64,000 bases of DNA from Casuarina equisetifolia (Eukaryota > Streptophyta > Magnoliopsida > Fagales > Casuarinaceae). Where the stretch lies: NCBI GenBank assembly GCA_028551475.1, contig CM052360.1, positions 3,832,501 to 3,896,500 on the forward strand. The letters are read 5' to 3'. Every line of letters starts with the position of its first letter. The stretch's first letter is position 1. The translations under genes and the position numbers were made by a program. The notes below the pieces were generated by a model, which was not told the origin of the DNA, did no database searches, and worked only from the letters and a program-made list of their open reading frames with translations. Of this stretch, positions 61,420-64,000 are shown piece by piece.

Positions 61420-62488
61420 AAAGTTTGATAGCAGATTTAGTAAATGTAAAAAGGGAAAAGGGTAGAAAGGTCAACAACTGAGTCGCTTATCAACTTGAGT
61501 AGGTGAGATGTCGTTTCAGGGAGCAAAAGCAACTTGAAACGCAACCCATAAAGTCCAAAATGCGGCTCTACTTTGACAACACATTTCTATTCCTAGAATA
61601 CCCCCTGCAATACAGAACACGAAGTACCTAAAAAACACAACTGAAACCAGGGAAAAGATGCAGGATGCTTACATCTTTTAGCTTGCTCGCTACACCATGA
61701 AGGAAAAACTGGAGAACAATTTGTCTGGAATGTAGAAAACCATGAAGCAGCAGAAGTTTTGGGAGCAATTGCTCAGACTGTATATCCACATTCCCAAAAA
61801 CTAAAGTTTGTATATGTTACAAACTAATAGGAAAAATAATGGAACGGGCCGAACCCGCATAGTGGTCTTAAGCCCCAATTACAAATACAAAGAGATGAAC
61901 CAACTATTTTAACAAAGACCACTCTTGCTGTTCCAGTGTTGGCTTTACCTTAGAAACTAGGCTAGCTCAGGTTTACTCACAAGAAAAGTCCCGAAAACAG
62001 AACACAACAACAGGAGTATGGGCAGAGCAAAGAGTATAGATGAATATGTAGGATGGGAAACAGCAATCTCAAAAGCAGTGTAAAACCAAAACTCAGATCG
62101 ACTTAAAACAGCACAATCAAGCTCAACTATTAAAATAGAAAAAGCGCTAATATTGGGCAAAAGATAACTTGATTCGATCTATGTTACAAAGTACAAGCAG
62201 TAGGATATTTGAAAAGCAAACTTCATTCACAAACCCTAGGAGATAAATTCTCTTATGTAGCCCCGCCCTACCGGCACACCTTCCTCTTAAGCAAACATAA
62301 CACAAAAAACATAAAACTGAAAACTGAAGAAACAAAGAGACAATGATACCCAGAAAACCATATGTCGAAGGAAGAAGGTGGGAGAGATCTAGCATACCGT
62401 AACTCTTAAGAACAGTTAATAGCATATATTCCAACAGTTTTATTCATCATAGAGGACAGACACTGACACACCGTCCTGTATAGAAAGT
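61420..62488. other. Stretch without recognisable gene
   Basis: Only short frames on both strands. The part nearest 62488 may be 3' UTR of the minus-strand small-protein gene. No repeat shared with the rest of the window was noticed. Confidence 0.45.
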
Positions 62489-62743
62489 TTACTTCTTGCG
62501 CAAGTCGCTAAAGTATCCCTTGGGGTCTCTTGCAAAGTCATCCCTGTAAATGCGTTCATCCCTTCCGGGTGCCTTCATTGTTTTCCTGTTAGTTTTATTT
62601 CCTGAGGATGACATGACAGCAGCTACGGTACCCGCTAGCAGAGCCACCCCTGCTACTGCACCAGCTATCGCCTCAACTCCCTCGGACTTTCGTCTAGCCG
62701 AGTCGTCCTTCTCGTGATTCAGTGAGCTTTCGCCGGAACCCAT
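62489..62743 (-). CDS. Small single-pass membrane protein, PGR/YF-motif family (copy 5)
   Basis: An 84-residue protein: polar N-terminus MGSGESSLNHEKDDSARRKS, a Gly/Ala/Val-rich membrane span at ~24–44 (EAIAGAVAGVALLAGTVAAV), then KTMKAPGR (54–61), ERIYRDDF (63–70), RDP (72–74) and YFSDLRKK (77–84). It is the copy most like 21298 and has the cleanest signature. The frame is open to an upstream ATG at 62860. I chose 62743 because it aligns with the starts of the other copies; AACATCAG before it could be the acceptor of a 5'-UTR intron. Its upstream block (63440–63650) matches those at 29220–29420 and 43245–43410. No P450 follows it within the window. Function unknown. Confidence 0.78.
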   Translation of the reverse strand: MGSGESSLNHEKDDSARRKSEGVEAIAGAVAGVALLAGTVAAVMSSSGNKTNRKTMKAPGRDERIYRDDFARDPKGYFSDLRKK

Positions 62744-62999
62744 GATAACCTGATGTTGGCACCTAAAAACGGAAGTTAAACAACGTGATATTAATAAACT
62801 TGGACATGAACAAAAGATATAACGTACCTTTGTTATAGTTACAAGATTCAGAAGCTTCACAGGTTCTGATATGAGATCTCAAACCTATATCATATGCCAA
62901 AGAGTTAAGCTCTTTTTATACAGAGAAAAGAAGAATCGTCTAGCATACGCAACCTTTCTTCATCTTTAATTGCCTTTGGATTCCTTTAATTATCTTAGG

Positions 63000-63235
63000 A
63001 TTGCTTTGAGCTTCTGGGTCTTTTCCACTTGCTATGAGTGGAAGACTCCATTATTCTTTTACCCTCGAGACTGTCGCTTTTATTCTCTGCTCTTTAATAG
63101 ACACAAGAAAAGAGAAATGCTTTAGTTATCCTGAGATTGCTTTTGAGATTCTGGGCCATCCCCACTTATTATAAGTCCAAGATTTTATTACTTCTATTTT
63201 AGCTTGATAAAATGAATGTGAAGGGTATTGGAAAG
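63000..63235. repeat. Diverged ~137-bp tandem repeat upstream of copy 5
   Basis: The unit beginning TTGCTTTGAGCTTCTGGGTC (63002) recurs as TTGCTTTTGAGATTCTGGGC (~63138), followed by CCACTTATTATAAGT against CCACTTGCTATGAGT. The two units are about 20–25% different. The region lies ~260–490 bp before the small-protein start and could be promoter or 5'-UTR intron. Confidence 0.65.
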
Positions 63236-63745
63236 TCGAGTCATGAACCTCTTAGTCTCGAACCGGCACTATAGCTCCATGCCTCGCGTGTGTTGACTGC
63301 TGTTGAAGTCTCGAGGCCGTCCGCGTTGTGTGGGACCACCGACTTAATTCTTTTCTTCTTAGGATGTACAAGAAAAGAGAAAGCGTTGGAATCTCACGTC
63401 GGAGTCTACTTTCCTGGGTTGGTGTACGAGTGTTCTTGTCGATGTCTCTGCCTTTATTTTCCAAGCCTTGGTCACTGGAATGACTTTACCTTCATGTGAA
63501 GGTTCAAGGAACTTGTTGAATGAATAAAAGATGTAATAAATTCTGCATCAAGCGTAGTGACCTTTGAAGGGAAAATATTTCCAGGGGGGGTGTTGCATGA
63601 GAAAAGAAAATTCACTCCCTAGAAAATGTGGAAGAGATTAGGAAATTCTTATAGACAAATAATATAAATATACATCATTCTCACAAAATAACTTGACAAA
63701 CTGTTTGTTTACCAAAGAAGGAAGAGAGATTAGGTTTATTGAATC

Positions 63746-64000
63746 TCAAAATTTGGAATAAAGTTCTTGTAGGGCGTATGCTTTGGAATCTCATAAATTT
63801 TCCAAAAGCCTCATTATGGAGTAAATGGATTCACAATACAAAGTGTAAAAGAACCTCAGTAATGCAATTGAACATAAAAGGTACTATGACTTGAAGTTGG
63901 CGAGGTCTCCTCAAGTTAAGGCCTATATTTATCTTTATTCTCTCGAGTCCTACATATTGTTGCCAAAAGATTTATAATGATCTTCAGTAAGTTGAAAAAA
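63746..64000 (+). mobile_element. LINE ORF2 C-terminal fragment, running off the window
   Basis: The plus strand reads WNKVLVGRMLWNLINFPKAS, then LWSKWIHN, then MQLNIKG, a stop, SWRGLLKLRPIF and IYNDLQ. It aligns with the LINE on the minus strand at 31900–31770 (MQLNIKENMAWSWRGLFKLR, AYNDLRQ). It is the RT-connection to zf-RVT part of an L1-type ORF2, with stop codons. It continues beyond the right edge. Confidence 0.8.

Noticed and set aside
1..64000. CRISPR arrays, rRNA genes, bacterial operons
   Set aside because: Introns, retroelements and gene content are those of a plant nuclear genome; no regular spacer arrays or rRNA sequence were seen.

Overview
The window is nuclear DNA of a eudicot plant, probably a woody rosid. 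The signs are AT-rich intergenic DNA, short GT–AG introns, a plant NOP14 gene, CYP749A-type cytochrome P450s, and Ty1/copia and L1-type retroelements primed like plant ones. The species cannot be fixed from the sequence.

Layout. (1) 1–6.9 kb is gene-poor: two ~1.1-kb direct repeats around a small tRNA-like SINE. (2) 7.0–8.1 kb holds a three-exon universal-stress-like gene. (3) 8.1–11.5 kb is intergenic, with a poly(A) retroposon bounded by a perfect 14-bp target-site duplication. (4) 11.5–20.1 kb is a complete 14-exon NOP14 gene (18S rRNA / small-subunit processome). (5) From ~20.16 kb, just beyond NOP14, to ~63.7 kb lies an array of diverged duplicated modules. The basic module is a short gene for a ~70–84-residue protein of a family I do not recognise (minus strand), placed head-to-head with a CYP749A-like P450 gene (plus strand). 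P450 copies start at 22.7, 46.5 and 57.3 kb. Only the third is open throughout; the others each carry one single-base deletion in or beside a base run. Small-protein copies are at 21.3, 30.5, 42.8 (decayed), 45.0 and 62.5 kb, with a remnant at 29.1 kb and one copy deleted near 55.6 kb.

Mobile and foreign DNA has broken up the array. A 2.3-kb stretch found only after the first P450 contains a fossil geminivirus-like Rep gene (25.5–26.5 kb) with recognisable rolling-circle and helicase motifs and many stops. Two L1-type LINE fragments (31.1–34.1 kb), an old copia element (34.3–41.1 kb, with a second LTR nested inside its gag), a second antisense copia element (50.5–55.5 kb, whose unoccupied site survives in a paralogous module at 28.8 kb), a possible solo LTR (56.0–56.5 kb), a copia gag remnant (60.8–61.2 kb) and another LINE fragment (63.7 kb to the edge) make up most of the rest.

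The working genes are therefore probably USP-like, NOP14, CYP749A copy 3 and up to four small-protein genes. The repeated pairing of the small-protein gene with the P450 gene is the least explained feature; the endogenous geminiviral Rep is the clearest foreign sequence.
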